In this document: in pieces, positions 1 through 8,014 of the stretch | Position numbering within the stretch: the first letter of the stretch is position 1 | Layout: each line of letters starts with the position of its first letter | Source of the DNA: Aquamicrobium aerolatum DSM 21857 | Lineage (GTDB): Bacteria > Pseudomonadota > Alphaproteobacteria > Rhizobiales > Rhizobiaceae | Length of the DNA: 50,184 nt | Direction: 5' to 3' | Assembly (NCBI RefSeq): GCF_900113935.1 | Contig: NZ_FORF01000018.1 | Coordinates: 32,720-82,903 of the forward strand | Translations under genes and position numbers: made by a program | Notes under the pieces: generated by a model | Seen by the model: the letters and a program-made list of their open reading frames with translations, nothing else | What the model was told of the DNA's origin: nothing | The model's database searches: none

Positions 1-678
1 GCCGGAAGTCGGATGTTGCAAGGGCTCTTGAGAGGAGAAGGGTTGGAAACCGGGCGGCTGCACGTCGCCACGCTCATGAAGAAGATGGGCATCGAGGCGA
101 TCTACCGTCGCCCGAACACCTCCAAACCAGCGCCAGGTCACAAAATCTATCCCTACCTCCTGCGCAAGCTGGCGGTCACCCGACCCAACCAGGTCTGGGC
201 AATGGACATAACCTACGTTCCAATGGCACGCGGCTTTGTCTATCTCTGCGCCGTCGTGGACTGGTTCAGTCGGCGGGTTCTGTCGTGGCGGCTGTCGATC
301 ACGATGGAAGCAGCCTTCTGCATCGAAGCAGTCGAGGAAGCGCTGGCCCGTTATGGCAAACCCGACATATTCAATACTGACCAGGGATCGCAGTTCACCT
401 CAATGGACTTCACGGCAGTGTTGAAGAAAGCCGAAATCGCCATCTCGATGGATGGCAAGGGCGCTTGGCGGGACAATGTCTTCGTGGAACGCCTTTGGCG
501 TTCGATCAAATACGAGGAGGTCTACCTCCACGCCTACAAGACCGTGTCCGAAGCCCGCGTCGGCATTGGCCGATATCTGACCTTTTACAATAGCCGACGC
601 CCACATTCATCCCTTGACCGGCAGACGCCGGATCAGGCCTACTTCAACGCGCTGGCAACAATGAAGGTGGCGGCATAA
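1..678 (+). CDS. IS3-family transposase OrfB (5'-partial)
   Basis: DDE integrase-type catalytic protein of an IS3-family element. It cuts and joins the IS ends. The rve core is visible: first Asp in WAMDITYVP, second in FNTDQGSQFTS, and the Glu in NVFVERLWRSIKYEEV, followed by YNSRRPHSSLD near the C-terminus. The frame is open at the window edge (AGSRMLQG precedes the first in-window Met), so the N-terminal HTH-like part lies upstream and the gene is partial. The C-terminus is complete. Nothing suggests damage in the visible part. Confidence 0.9.
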   Translation, partial: AGSRMLQGLLRGEGLETGRLHVATLMKKMGIEAIYRRPNTSKPAPGHKIYPYLLRKLAVTRPNQVWAMDITYVPMARGFVYLCAVVDWFSRRVLSWRLSITMEAAFCIEAVEEALARYGKPDIFNTDQGSQFTSMDFTAVLKKAEIAISMDGKGAWRDNVFVERLWRSIKYEEVYLHAYKTVSEARVGIGRYLTFYNSRRPHSSLDRQTPDQAYFNALATMKVAA

Positions 679-739
679 TCGAGGCGGAAATCCACTTAGC
701 GAAACGCCCGAAACTGTTCAGACAAACCGAGCCACCTCA
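1..739 (+). mobile_element. IS3-family insertion sequence, 3' part
   Basis: The window opens inside an IS3-family element. The transposase frame is open from base 1. About 60 bases past its stop the sequence ends in a stretch (about 713-739) that reads, on the other strand, as TGAGGTGGCTCGG, the TG-start typical of IS3 termini. The left end and orfA lie outside the window, so the boundary at 739 is inferred from this terminus only. Confidence 0.6.
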
Positions 740-768
740 CTTGGTGCAATCCACACCATAAGTTTGAG

Positions 769-800
769 TTGACCTGAGGTGTGGTATACTGAAGTGTAAA
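769..800 (+). promoter_or_regulatory. Possible GntR-type operator, distal GGTATACT box
   Basis: TTGACC (769-774) is followed by GGTATACT (783-790). Boxes of the GGTATACC type are known targets of FCD-subfamily GntR regulators, and such a regulator is encoded downstream at 1195. No good -10 is present at standard spacing, so this is an operator candidate only. Confidence 0.3.
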
Positions 801-1010
801 ACTGCGACGCGCAAAATTCGTTTCAGCGGAATAGAATGCGACAATTTTCTCGGCCTTCCTCGCTCTTGATCGTCTCTGATCGTTTGGAATATCGGGTAAA
901 TAGCGGAAATATATGTATTTATGTCCGATCTGCGAGTCGCCGCGCGGATTTCATTGCTGCGGAAGCGAATTTTCTTTCGCGTTCTGTCAGTGGGGCTAAT
1001 GCAAGGTGCG

Positions 1011-1039
1011 TTGACTTTTGGTATACCTAATGCTAGCTC
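1011..1039 (+). promoter_or_regulatory. Candidate autoregulated promoter of the GntR operon
   Basis: TTGACT (1011-1016) could serve as -35. A perfect 8-bp palindrome GGTATACC (1020-1027) lies in the spacer, where a bound FCD-type GntR protein would block RNA polymerase. The -10 near 1034-1039 is poor. The rest of the 740-1194 gap shows no supportable gene; short open frames there lack recognisable content. Confidence 0.4.
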
Positions 1040-1194
1040 TCATCTGATTAATATTGATGTTCGTGAACGTCGCTCTTATGTTTCGAGAAAGATTATCGAT
1101 ATGTCTGCAATTGACCTCCGTGTCGCTGAATAGGACGACTCGACCAGTGGCATGGCATCCCGGCGATCAAGGAGATTTGCTGGTGGGAGAATTT

Positions 1195-1938
1195 ATGGAT
1201 GGTAATCGAGCGGGAAATGTTGGCGCGGGGATAGATTCCGCAGCCGAGACGGGCCGTCGGCTCTCCCTAAGCAGTGATATCTATATGCGGCTCAAGAAGG
1301 ATATCCTGTCCTTCTCGCTTCCGCGTGGCAGTGTTATTCAAGAGGCGGTATTGGCAGAGCGCTATCATGCCAGCCGCACTCCTGCGCGCGAGGCGCTGCG
1401 GCGACTGGTTCAGGAGGGGCTAACGGTCCGCAAGGGTCGCAACTACGTGGTGCGCACCTTTACGGCCGACGAAGTCCAGGACTTCTACGAGGTGCGCGAG
1501 GGCCTTGAGAAGATGGCTGTGCGCCTGGCCATCGAGCGTGCTTCGGATGAAAGCCTTGAGGCGCTCTGTAAGCATATAGAGAAGCAGACCCAGGCGACGC
1601 GGCGGAATGATATTGCGACGTTCAATCAGCTCGACACCGAGTTTCACGTCGCCATAGCTACCATGTCCGGCAATCGTCTCCTGGAGCGCGAGGTCTCGCT
1701 GCTCCATGACAAGGTGATGCTGATCCGTGCTCTCGAGCTGAGTCACGAGGCCGGAATGACCAATGCCATGAAAGACCACCAACGTATCGTTGATGCCATG
1801 TTGCGGCGCAATATCACCGTCGCGGAAGCCGAGATGCGATATCACGTCAGAAGCGTCATCGCTCTCTACCGCGGCTTCAAGGAACCTCCACCATCGGGGC
1901 TCGATTTGGCTATCGAACCCGACCCGACGCGCAAGTAG
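1195..1938 (+). CDS. GntR-family transcriptional regulator, FCD subfamily
   Basis: DNA-binding regulator of about 247 aa. The N-terminal winged helix (roughly residues 25-90) carries SDIYMRLKKDILSF and the recognition segment ASRTPAREALRRLVQEGL. The C-terminal FCD ligand-binding domain contains FYEVREGLEKMAVRLA and acidic/His metal-site residues (FHVAIATMSGN, EMRYHV). The start at 1195 is preferred because GGGAGA lies 7 bases upstream and the family motif begins soon after; upstream ATGs would add a non-family extension. It is the first gene of an apparent operon, 6 bp before the oxidase, so it most likely controls that operon and itself, with a 2-hydroxy or amino acid as effector (inferred). 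Confidence 0.85.
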   Translation: MDGNRAGNVGAGIDSAAETGRRLSLSSDIYMRLKKDILSFSLPRGSVIQEAVLAERYHASRTPAREALRRLVQEGLTVRKGRNYVVRTFTADEVQDFYEVREGLEKMAVRLAIERASDESLEALCKHIEKQTQATRRNDIATFNQLDTEFHVAIATMSGNRLLEREVSLLHDKVMLIRALELSHEAGMTNAMKDHQRIVDAMLRRNITVAEAEMRYHVRSVIALYRGFKEPPPSGLDLAIEPDPTRK

Positions 1939-1944
1939 AAATTC

Positions 1945-3240
1945 ATGAATAGCAAATCTGCCCATCCGCGACTCCCATTGCCATCACTTTGGGAGGCCAC
2001 GGCCGCGCCCGCGCCCGTAACGGAGCAACTGGACGGAAGCAGCAGCGCCGACATTGTAATTGTTGGTGGCGGCTTTCTCGGTCTGACAACGGCGCTTGCA
2101 TTGTCGGAGGCCGGCAAGAGTGTCACCATTCTCGAGCAGTACGAAATCGGTTGGGGTGCGTCTGGGCGTAATGGTGGTCAGGTCATTCCTGGGCTCAAGC
2201 GGGACCCGGATGAGGTGGTTGCCAAATTCGGTGAGGAGCTGGGTGAGCGGCTCGTCGCATTTGCCGGGCAGGCGCCTTCCGTCGTCTTTGAGAATATTGC
2301 ACGTTATGGGATCGATTGTTCGTCGGTACGAAAGGGTTGGATCCAACCTGCTCATACGTCGGGCTCTATGGCGCTGCTCGAAAATCGCGCCGCGCAATGG
2401 CAACGACGTGGGGTAGAAGTCAGCCTTTTGGACGCCGCCCGAACCGCCGAACTCGTAGGCACGGGGACATATTGCGGTGGCTGGATTGATCCTCGCGCTG
2501 GCGGGATTCAGCCGTTGAGCTATGCACGCGGACTGGCCCGTGCAGCTATTGCAAGGGGTGTAAGGATTTTCACGCAGTCGCCGGCTACCAAGCTTGGCAG
2601 ATCCGGCTCGTCCTGGTGCGTCAGCACTCCGAAAGGCGATGTTGTCGCCGATCAGGTCCTGCTGTGCACGAATGCCTATAGTGGAACGCTCGGCGCAGAT
2701 CTCAGGCGCACAATCATCACGCCGAACAGCTTCCAGATCGCCACTCGTCCTTTGGATGAGGGGATCAGGCGCAGCATCCTGCCACAAGGTCATGTCGCTT
2801 CTGATGCGCGCCGGCTGCTACTTTATTATCGTCTCGATGATGACGGACGATTGCTTGTCGGCGGCCGCGGGACTTTCCGTGACCCAGAGGGCGCTGAGCA
2901 TTTCGGGCATCTTCGACGAGCCTTGGCACTATTGTTCCCTCAGGCGGCCAACGCCGGAATTGAGTATTACTGGGGCGGGCGCGTGGCAATCACGCTGGAC
3001 GACCTTCCTCATGTGCATCGGCTCGATGACGGTCTGATAGCTGTGCTCGGCTGCAACGGACGCGGCGTTGCCCTGACCTCGGCGCTTGGGCCGCGTATTG
3101 CTGCCTGGCTGCAGACCAATGATGACGACGAGATCCCTTTCCCTCTCTCCACGCTGCGATCGATCCCGTTCCACCAGCTCCAGACATTCTACGTCGCTGG
3201 CGCCTCGGCCTGGTACCGGCTGCGCGATTGGTTGACCTGA
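1945..3240 (+). CDS. FAD-dependent amine/amino-acid oxidoreductase (DAO family)
   Basis: Flavoenzyme of 431 aa that probably oxidises a secondary amine or D-amino acid. The dinucleotide-binding motif DIVIVGGGFLGLTTALAL lies at about residues 36-53 and ends in an acidic residue (LEQ). GWGASGRNGGQV is the signature of the gamma-glutamylputrescine-oxidase-like DAO branch, and GGRVAITLDDLPHVH plus LGCNGRGVALTS near the C-terminus complete the FAD site. It follows the GntR gene closely and precedes two more redox genes, suggesting that its oxo-acid or hydroxy-acid product is handled by them. Substrate cannot be read from sequence. Confidence 0.85.
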   Translation: MNSKSAHPRLPLPSLWEATAAPAPVTEQLDGSSSADIVIVGGGFLGLTTALALSEAGKSVTILEQYEIGWGASGRNGGQVIPGLKRDPDEVVAKFGEELGERLVAFAGQAPSVVFENIARYGIDCSSVRKGWIQPAHTSGSMALLENRAAQWQRRGVEVSLLDAARTAELVGTGTYCGGWIDPRAGGIQPLSYARGLARAAIARGVRIFTQSPATKLGRSGSSWCVSTPKGDVVADQVLLCTNAYSGTLGADLRRTIITPNSFQIATRPLDEGIRRSILPQGHVASDARRLLLYYRLDDDGRLLVGGRGTFRDPEGAEHFGHLRRALALLFPQAANAGIEYYWGGRVAITLDDLPHVHRLDDGLIAVLGCNGRGVALTSALGPRIAAWLQTNDDDEIPFPLSTLRSIPFHQLQTFYVAGASAWYRLRDWLT

Positions 3241-3270
3241 ATTTATTCACCGTAGACTTGGCCGGCCGAC

Positions 3271-4722
3271 ATGTCGATGACAAAGAGTACCATTTCTATG
3301 CCTGTTCCAGACGCCGTCGCCATAGCGCACGATCTCGAGCAACTTTTGGGGGCGGATTGCGTCCTGGCAAACGCCACGGACATCGAGCCTTATCTCACCG
3401 AAAGTCGCGGACTTTATCGCGGCACCGCAGCGGCGGTTGTGCGGCCCCGCGATACGCCCGGTATCGCCGCTGCGGTCGGGTATTGCGCTCGCCATGGAAT
3501 CGCAGTCGTCGCCCACGGCGGGAACACGGGCCTGGTAGGTGGCAGCGTTCCAGATGGCGGCGTCGTGATTAGTCTGGAGCGGCTGAATGGCGTTGTCGAC
3601 CTTGACGCTGCCGACGGCACGATCACGGTGCAGGCAGGTGTCACACTCCAACGGGTGCAGCGGGCTGCGGAGGAGGTCGGATGCCTCTTCCCTCTCTCGC
3701 TCGCTGCCGAAGGCAGCTGCACAATCGGAGGCAATGTCGCGACCAATGCCGGCGGTACAGCTGTCCTGCGATATGGCAATGTCCGGGCGCTCGTCCTCGG
3801 TCTCGAAGTTGTTCTCGCCGATGGACGGGTCCTCGATATGCTGACGCGACTTCGAAAGGACAACGCCGGCTACGATCTGAACCATCTTTTCATCGGTTCG
3901 GAAGGAACATTGGGCATCGTCACCGCCGCGGTTCTCAAGCTGTTCCCGCGCCCTAAACACGTCGCGACAGCATTTGTCGGTTCAAACGACCTGAGCCAAG
4001 TTTTCGCAATGTTTGAGCGCATCCGCGGGGAGTTTGCAGACTCTATGGTCGCTTTCGAGCTCATTCCCCGCAACGGTCTAGAACTCGTACTGAAGCACAT
4101 GCCCGCCTGCGTGCGACCGTTGTCAGAGGGGCATAACTGGTATGCGCTTGTTGAGCTTGCGTCGCCCTCGACCCAATCCGAACTCAGCGAACGGATCGAA
4201 GAAGTTCTGGCGCAGGCGATCGAAGACGGAGAGGTCGCCGATGCGGTCCTGGCGGCGACGGAGAGCCAGAGAAACGCTTTGTGGGCTTTGCGGGAGAATT
4301 TGGCAGAGGCCCAGCGTTGCGATGGTCCGTCAATTAAGCATGACATCTCGCTACCGCTGTCGTCACTGAAGGCATTCATAGACGAGGCTACTGTCGCTTG
4401 TGAAGCAGAGATCGAAGGCGTGCAAGTTTGCGTCTTTGGCCATCTGGGCGACGGCAACCTACACTTCAATATTCTCCCGCAGGCAGGGGTGGATGCGGCC
4501 GGCTTCATGTCCGAGACAGCACGTTTCAACAGGATCGTCCATGACCGAGTGAGCGCGATTCGAGGATCGATCGCCGCCGAACATGGCATCGGCATTCTTA
4601 AGGTCGATGAGTTGCTGCACTATAAGGACGCTACGGCGATCGATGTCATGCGCTCCGTGAAGCTAGCGCTTGACCCGAAAGGTATCCTCAATCCGGGCAA
4701 GATATTGAAGAGGCTTGCATGA
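3271..4722 (+). CDS. FAD-linked 2-hydroxyacid oxidase/dehydrogenase (GlcD/D-lactate dehydrogenase type)
   Basis: Enzyme of 483 aa of the VAO/PCMH family, oxidising a D-2-hydroxyacid to the 2-oxoacid. The FAD_binding_4 domain is at about residues 50-230, with AHGGNTGLVGGSVP and IGGNVATNAGGTAVLRYGN. The C-terminal FAD-oxidase cap has the metal/active-site motifs FGHLGDGNLHFNI and AEHGIGILKVDEL and the end motif LDPKGILNPGKIL. A start at 3298 is also possible. The last codon overlaps the next gene (ATGA), so the two are translationally coupled. It is paralogous in type to the oxidase at 13203-14657. Confidence 0.88.
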   Translation: MSMTKSTISMPVPDAVAIAHDLEQLLGADCVLANATDIEPYLTESRGLYRGTAAAVVRPRDTPGIAAAVGYCARHGIAVVAHGGNTGLVGGSVPDGGVVISLERLNGVVDLDAADGTITVQAGVTLQRVQRAAEEVGCLFPLSLAAEGSCTIGGNVATNAGGTAVLRYGNVRALVLGLEVVLADGRVLDMLTRLRKDNAGYDLNHLFIGSEGTLGIVTAAVLKLFPRPKHVATAFVGSNDLSQVFAMFERIRGEFADSMVAFELIPRNGLELVLKHMPACVRPLSEGHNWYALVELASPSTQSELSERIEEVLAQAIEDGEVADAVLAATESQRNALWALRENLAEAQRCDGPSIKHDISLPLSSLKAFIDEATVACEAEIEGVQVCVFGHLGDGNLHFNILPQAGVDAAGFMSETARFNRIVHDRVSAIRGSIAAEHGIGILKVDELLHYKDATAIDVMRSVKLALDPKGILNPGKILKRLA

Positions 4723-5630
4723 CTATTTGTTTCATCGACTGTTCGCCGTTCATCGCAACGCTGATTCATGAGCATGGCATCGACGCCTCTGGTGTGTCTA
4801 TCCATGTTGGCGATCCGGCCGTAGGGGAACTTGCCAGCGTGGTCGGCAGAGCGCGCGTCGTGATAAACGGACATACCATGATGGACGGTCCCATGATGGA
4901 AAGCTGCCCGGACCTGAAAGGCATCGTTTTTCTTGGTACCGGGGCAGCGTCATATATCGACCTTGATGCGGCCGCCAAGCTCGGCATCGCAGTGCAAACG
5001 GTCAAGGGCTATGGGGACCGATCCATCGCGGAACACGCCTTTGCGCTGGCGCTGGTTGCCGCACGCAACATCTCGCGGATGGACCGTGATCTACGGGCGG
5101 GGATTTGGGATCCACTGGATGGGATCGAGCTTAAGTCGCGCAACATGGGCGTAATCGGTGCCGGGGGCATCGGGTCCGAGATGGTCGAGATCGCCAGAGG
5201 GTTCGGAATGCGTGTTTTGTTGTGGAACAGGACAAGGCGGCCTGAATTCGCGGAAATTCAGACTGACATCGAGACGCTTCTGGCAGAATCCGACATCGTG
5301 TCACTGCACCTGTCGTTGTCCGAGGAAACCCGCGGCTTCCTTGCTGCCCCACAATTCGCGCGAATGAAACGCGGAGCGATCTTGGTGAACACCGCGCGGG
5401 GAGCGATCATCAACGAGGCTGATCTTTTGGCCGCGCTCGCGTCCGGAGAAACGGTGGCTCACGCGGCGCTGGATGTCTTCGATACTGAGCCTCTTGATCC
5501 GACCAGCCCGTTGCTCGCGAACTCAAACGTGACGCTCAGCGCTCATGCTGGGTTCAAGACGCGTGAAGCTACCGAACGGTTGGTAAGAAATGGCCTCGAA
5601 CTCGCGCGCGGATTACAGAGTCTCCAATAG
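4719..5630 (+). CDS. NAD(P)-dependent D-isomer-specific 2-hydroxyacid dehydrogenase
   Basis: Protein of 303 aa of the SerA/LdhA family that interconverts 2-oxoacids and D-2-hydroxyacids. The Rossmann motif is GVIGAGGIGSEMVEIARGFG (about residue 145). The catalytic Arg lies in NTARGAIINEADLLAAL, the Glu in DVFDTEPLDP, and the His in LSAHAGFKTREA, where the usual HIGG/HVAG context is altered to HAGF. Its start overlaps the stop of the preceding FAD oxidase. The pair could run a hydroxyacid/oxoacid redox exchange (inferred). It is the last gene of the 1195-5630 operon; the replicon remnant begins 36 bp later. Confidence 0.87.
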   Translation: MTICFIDCSPFIATLIHEHGIDASGVSIHVGDPAVGELASVVGRARVVINGHTMMDGPMMESCPDLKGIVFLGTGAASYIDLDAAAKLGIAVQTVKGYGDRSIAEHAFALALVAARNISRMDRDLRAGIWDPLDGIELKSRNMGVIGAGGIGSEMVEIARGFGMRVLLWNRTRRPEFAEIQTDIETLLAESDIVSLHLSLSEETRGFLAAPQFARMKRGAILVNTARGAIINEADLLAALASGETVAHAALDVFDTEPLDPTSPLLANSNVTLSAHAGFKTREATERLVRNGLELARGLQSLQ

Positions 5631-5666
5631 GATAACAGCTGCGGTTTATTCAGGCTCCAGAAAAGC

Positions 5667-6692
5667 ATGTCGCCGGCAACGCTGCGCCGTCATTTGGCGA
5701 ACCTGGTTGAATGCGGGCTGATCATTCGCCGCGACAGTCCGAACGGCAAGCGTTATGCGCGCAAGAGCAGGGCAGGGGAGATCGAGCAGGCATACGGCTT
5801 CGATCTGACACCTCTTGTTGCCCGTGCGGCAGAGTTCAAGCAGTTGGCAGAAGCGACACGTGAGGCCAGACGTGCTCTGCGCGTTGCACGCGAGAGTCTG
5901 ACGATCTGCCGCCGCGACATCGTCAAGATGATCGAGACCGGCATTGACGAAGGTGTTCCGGGGAATTGGGGCAGGGTGCACCTTGCCTATCAAGGCATTG
6001 TCTCAAGGCTGCCACGCACGGCCTCGCGGGAGCTTCTCCAGGCGATCATGAGCGAGCTCGATGAGTTGCGCACGGAAATCCGTGACACTTTGGAAACATT
6101 CATCAATTCACAGAATCTGAACGCCAACGAGTCTCAGTTTGATCGTCACATACAGAATTCAAATCCAGAATCTTATTTTGAATCTGAATATAGCTCCAAA
6201 GACATAAAAGAAGCTGGCAGTACGCTTGAGCATGACAACAACGTGCACAGCCTGCCAGACCGGAAGTTGCCCCTTGGCATCGTGTTGGAGGCCTGCCCGA
6301 ACTTGGCGCTGTTGGCCCGAAGTGGCAGAGTTTCGAACTGGCACGATCTGATAGCGGCAGCGGAACTGGCACGATCAATGTTGGGTATCAGCCCAAGTGC
6401 ATGGCAAGAAGCGGTGCTGGTGATGGGTAGCCGCGACGCGGCGGTAACCCTGGGTGCGATCTATCAGCGTCAAGAGCAGATCTCTTCGACAGGCGGTTAC
6501 TTGCGTAGTCTGTCCGCGCGGGCTCGGCAGGCAAAGTTTTCGACTTGGCCGATGGTGATGGCGTTACTGCGCGCCAAGCTGGACGCCACCAAGACGGGCA
6601 GGGAAGGGGAGGGTGTCGGTGTGCTGGCAGACAGACCGACACGGTCTCTGGCTATCCCCCACTGCTCAGACTTCTTAACAAAGAAGATATGA
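5667..6692 (+). pseudogene. repC: Truncated second repC (5'-deleted replication initiator)
   Basis: This 341-aa frame aligns from its second residue (SPATLRRHLA) with residue 96 onward of the intact RepC at 42586-43890. Shared stretches include VECGLIIRRDSPNGKR, AGEIEQAYGFDL, RDIVKMI, NLNANES and FSTWPMVMALLRA. The first 94 residues (the first part of the DNA-binding region), the ribosome-binding site, the antisense-RNA region and repAB are all absent upstream. The sequence directly before the break is the end of the catabolic operon. The divergence from the intact copy shows it came from a different repABC replicon, so it looks like the residue of a plasmid fusion. It is unlikely to be functional, although the open frame is long. 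Confidence 0.85.
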
Positions 6693-6696
6693 CCAA

Positions 6697-6850
6697 GGAT
6701 CGGATGCTCACCACCTCGTCGCCCAGCCCGTCGCAGACGGGCAGGCGCAGTTCGCCACCGGTAATAATGATCCGGTTCGTGACCTCTTCACTCAGCGCCA
6801 TCGCCGCCGTGAGATTATTGGTGATCACTGTCGGCCCTTGCGTGAACGCA
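6697..6850 (-). pseudogene. Fragment of a DeoR-family regulator
   Basis: The minus strand reads GPTVITNNLTAAMALSEEV and NRIIITGGELRLPVCDGLGD. This is the pattern of the DeoR effector-domain core (VVTNN..A..L, iitGGelR, GdeVV). Only about 50 residues remain, with no HTH and no start. It is a passenger scrap between the repC remnant and IS debris. Confidence 0.5.
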
Positions 6851-6896
6851 GAGTACGGGCCACTGCCGCTGACGTAGAGTCGATAGCGATGAAGAT

Positions 6897-7222
6897 CGTG
6901 GCGTGGGTGCCTGGTCGCTGCAGAGCCGGCAGACCACTGATGTCGTGCTGCAGGCATTGCTGATGGCGGTGTGGCGTCGAAAGCCGAAGAACAGGTCCTG
7001 GTCCACTCGGATCAGGGCTCGCAATTCACCAGCATGGACTGGGCGGCGTTCCTGAAGCACCACAATCTTGAGGACTCGATGAGCCGTCGCGGGAACTGCT
7101 ACGACAATGCCGTGGCGGAAAGCTTCTTCAATCTCCTCAAGCGCGAGAGGATACGGCGCAGGACCTACCGAACACGCGAGGAGGCAAGGTACGACGTGTT
7201 CGATTACATCGAAATGTTCTAC
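6897..7222 (+). pseudogene. IS3-family transposase fragment, frameshifted and interrupted
   Basis: A first frame reads SLQSRQTTDVVLQALLMAV followed by WRRKPK. The frame then shifts (one G apparently missing near 6985), and the protein continues as EQVLVHSDQGSQFTSMDWAA, RRGNCYDNAVAESFFNLLKR and EARYDVFDYIEMFY. These are the second Asp and the Glu of an IS3-type DDE domain. The coding stops at FY, exactly where the next element begins (7223). The N-terminal half and the last 20 or so residues are missing, so it is inactive. Confidence 0.75.
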
Positions 7223-7854
7223 TGTCCGTCGTCAGAACATTTGGCTCAGTTTGGGGCGTAGCCTAGCGGAGTTTCGGGCTCGTCTTTATGTTGATGTTAA
7301 GCGGCGAGCTTGCGGTGCTGCAAGCGCCGATGTTGGATGGTTTGCCGTTTGATCCTTTCGCGCTGTTTGATGATGGCGCTGGCCCTGCCGAAGTAGGCGT
7401 CGGCCGGCGTCACGTTGCCCAGGCTCTCGTGATAGCGCCGATGGTTGTAGTGCTCGACGAAGGTGCCGATCTGGGCCTCGAGGTCGCCGGGCAGGAAGTA
7501 GTTCTCCAAGAGGATTCGGTTTTTGAGGGTCTGGTGCCAGCGCTCGATCTTGCCCTGGGTCTGGGGATGCATTGGAGCGCCCCGGACATGGCTCATGCGT
7601 TGGTCCTGGATATAGCTCTGTGCGATCCCTTCCTTACGGCACAGCTCGGCGATGCTGTCTTCACCGCGTAAACCGTCCAGCACGATCCGGATCTTGTCTT
7701 CCGCTGAAAAATACCGGCGGGTCGCCCGGCGAATGTCCTTTACCACCTGCTCGGCGGGCTTCTTGGCACTTGAGGATTTGGGGCTCATTTTGGTTCCTTC
7801 GTCATGACGACGAGACCAAAACCCTCCTTAAATCACAACCTCAAATCTGGGACA
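7223..7854 (-). mobile_element. Internally deleted IS3-family element (non-autonomous)
   Basis: The segment starts with TGTCC at 7223 and ends with GGACA at 7854. It carries one short fused transposase frame on the minus strand and interrupts the transposase fragment to its left. The termini are short and otherwise weakly matched, and no target duplication is visible (TAC on the left, CAG on the right), so the boundaries are tentative. Confidence 0.5.
7297..7788 (-). pseudogene. IS3-family OrfA-OrfB deletion fusion
   Basis: Residues 1-58 are an IS3 OrfA N-terminus with a helix-turn-helix (AEDKIRIVLDGLRGEDSIAE, LCRKEGIAQS). From about residue 59 the frame continues directly into the C-terminal end of OrfB: HVRGAPMHPQTQGKIERWHQ, NRILLENYFLPGDLEAQIG, YNHRRYHESL. 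The leucine zipper of OrfA and the first two catalytic Asp residues of OrfB are gone. The junction near base 7614 is in frame, giving a 163-aa chimera with a DNA-binding head and the Glu-containing tail. It cannot be catalytic. It might still bind IS ends (inference). Confidence 0.75.
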
Positions 7855-7907
7855 CAGCTGCTGACGGGGAACACTCAGCGTGGTCACAGAAAAAGCCGTG
7901 AGGGTGC

Positions 7908-7935
7908 TGTCGATTTACACTTCAATCTGGGACTC
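7908..7935 (+). repeat. Left terminal inverted repeat of the tni element
   Basis: 28-bp terminal repeat beginning TGTCGATTTACAC and ending GGGACTC. Its reverse complement matches 10627-10654 at 23 of 28 positions, including the outermost ten bases. Confidence 0.8.
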
Positions 7936-7954
7936 TGGCACTCTGCGCGAGAAA

Positions 7955-8005
7955 GTTACACTCCAATTGAGACTCAGGGCAGGGGAGTCTCAATTGGAGT
8001 GTAAC
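7955..8005. repeat. Perfect 21-bp inverted repeat, sub-terminal transposase sites
   Basis: Positions 7955-7975 (GTTACACTCCAATTGAGACT and one more C) are the exact reverse complement of 7985-8005, with a 9-bp spacer. Each arm resembles the terminal repeat. The pair lies 9 bp past the tniB stop codon and could double as a transcription-ending hairpin for the tniAB operon. As a transposase site it would be read in both orientations. Confidence 0.8.
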
Positions 8006-8014
8006 GTCTGGCGG

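Noticed and set aside
836..1133. Two overlapping short frames before the GntR gene
   Set aside because: No ribosome-binding sites, no recognisable motif, and they overlap each other and the candidate promoter.
5625..5665. AACAGCTGCGGTT near the repC break considered as a parS site
   Set aside because: Only the CAGCTG core is palindromic; the outer arms do not match well enough, and there is no nearby repAB.
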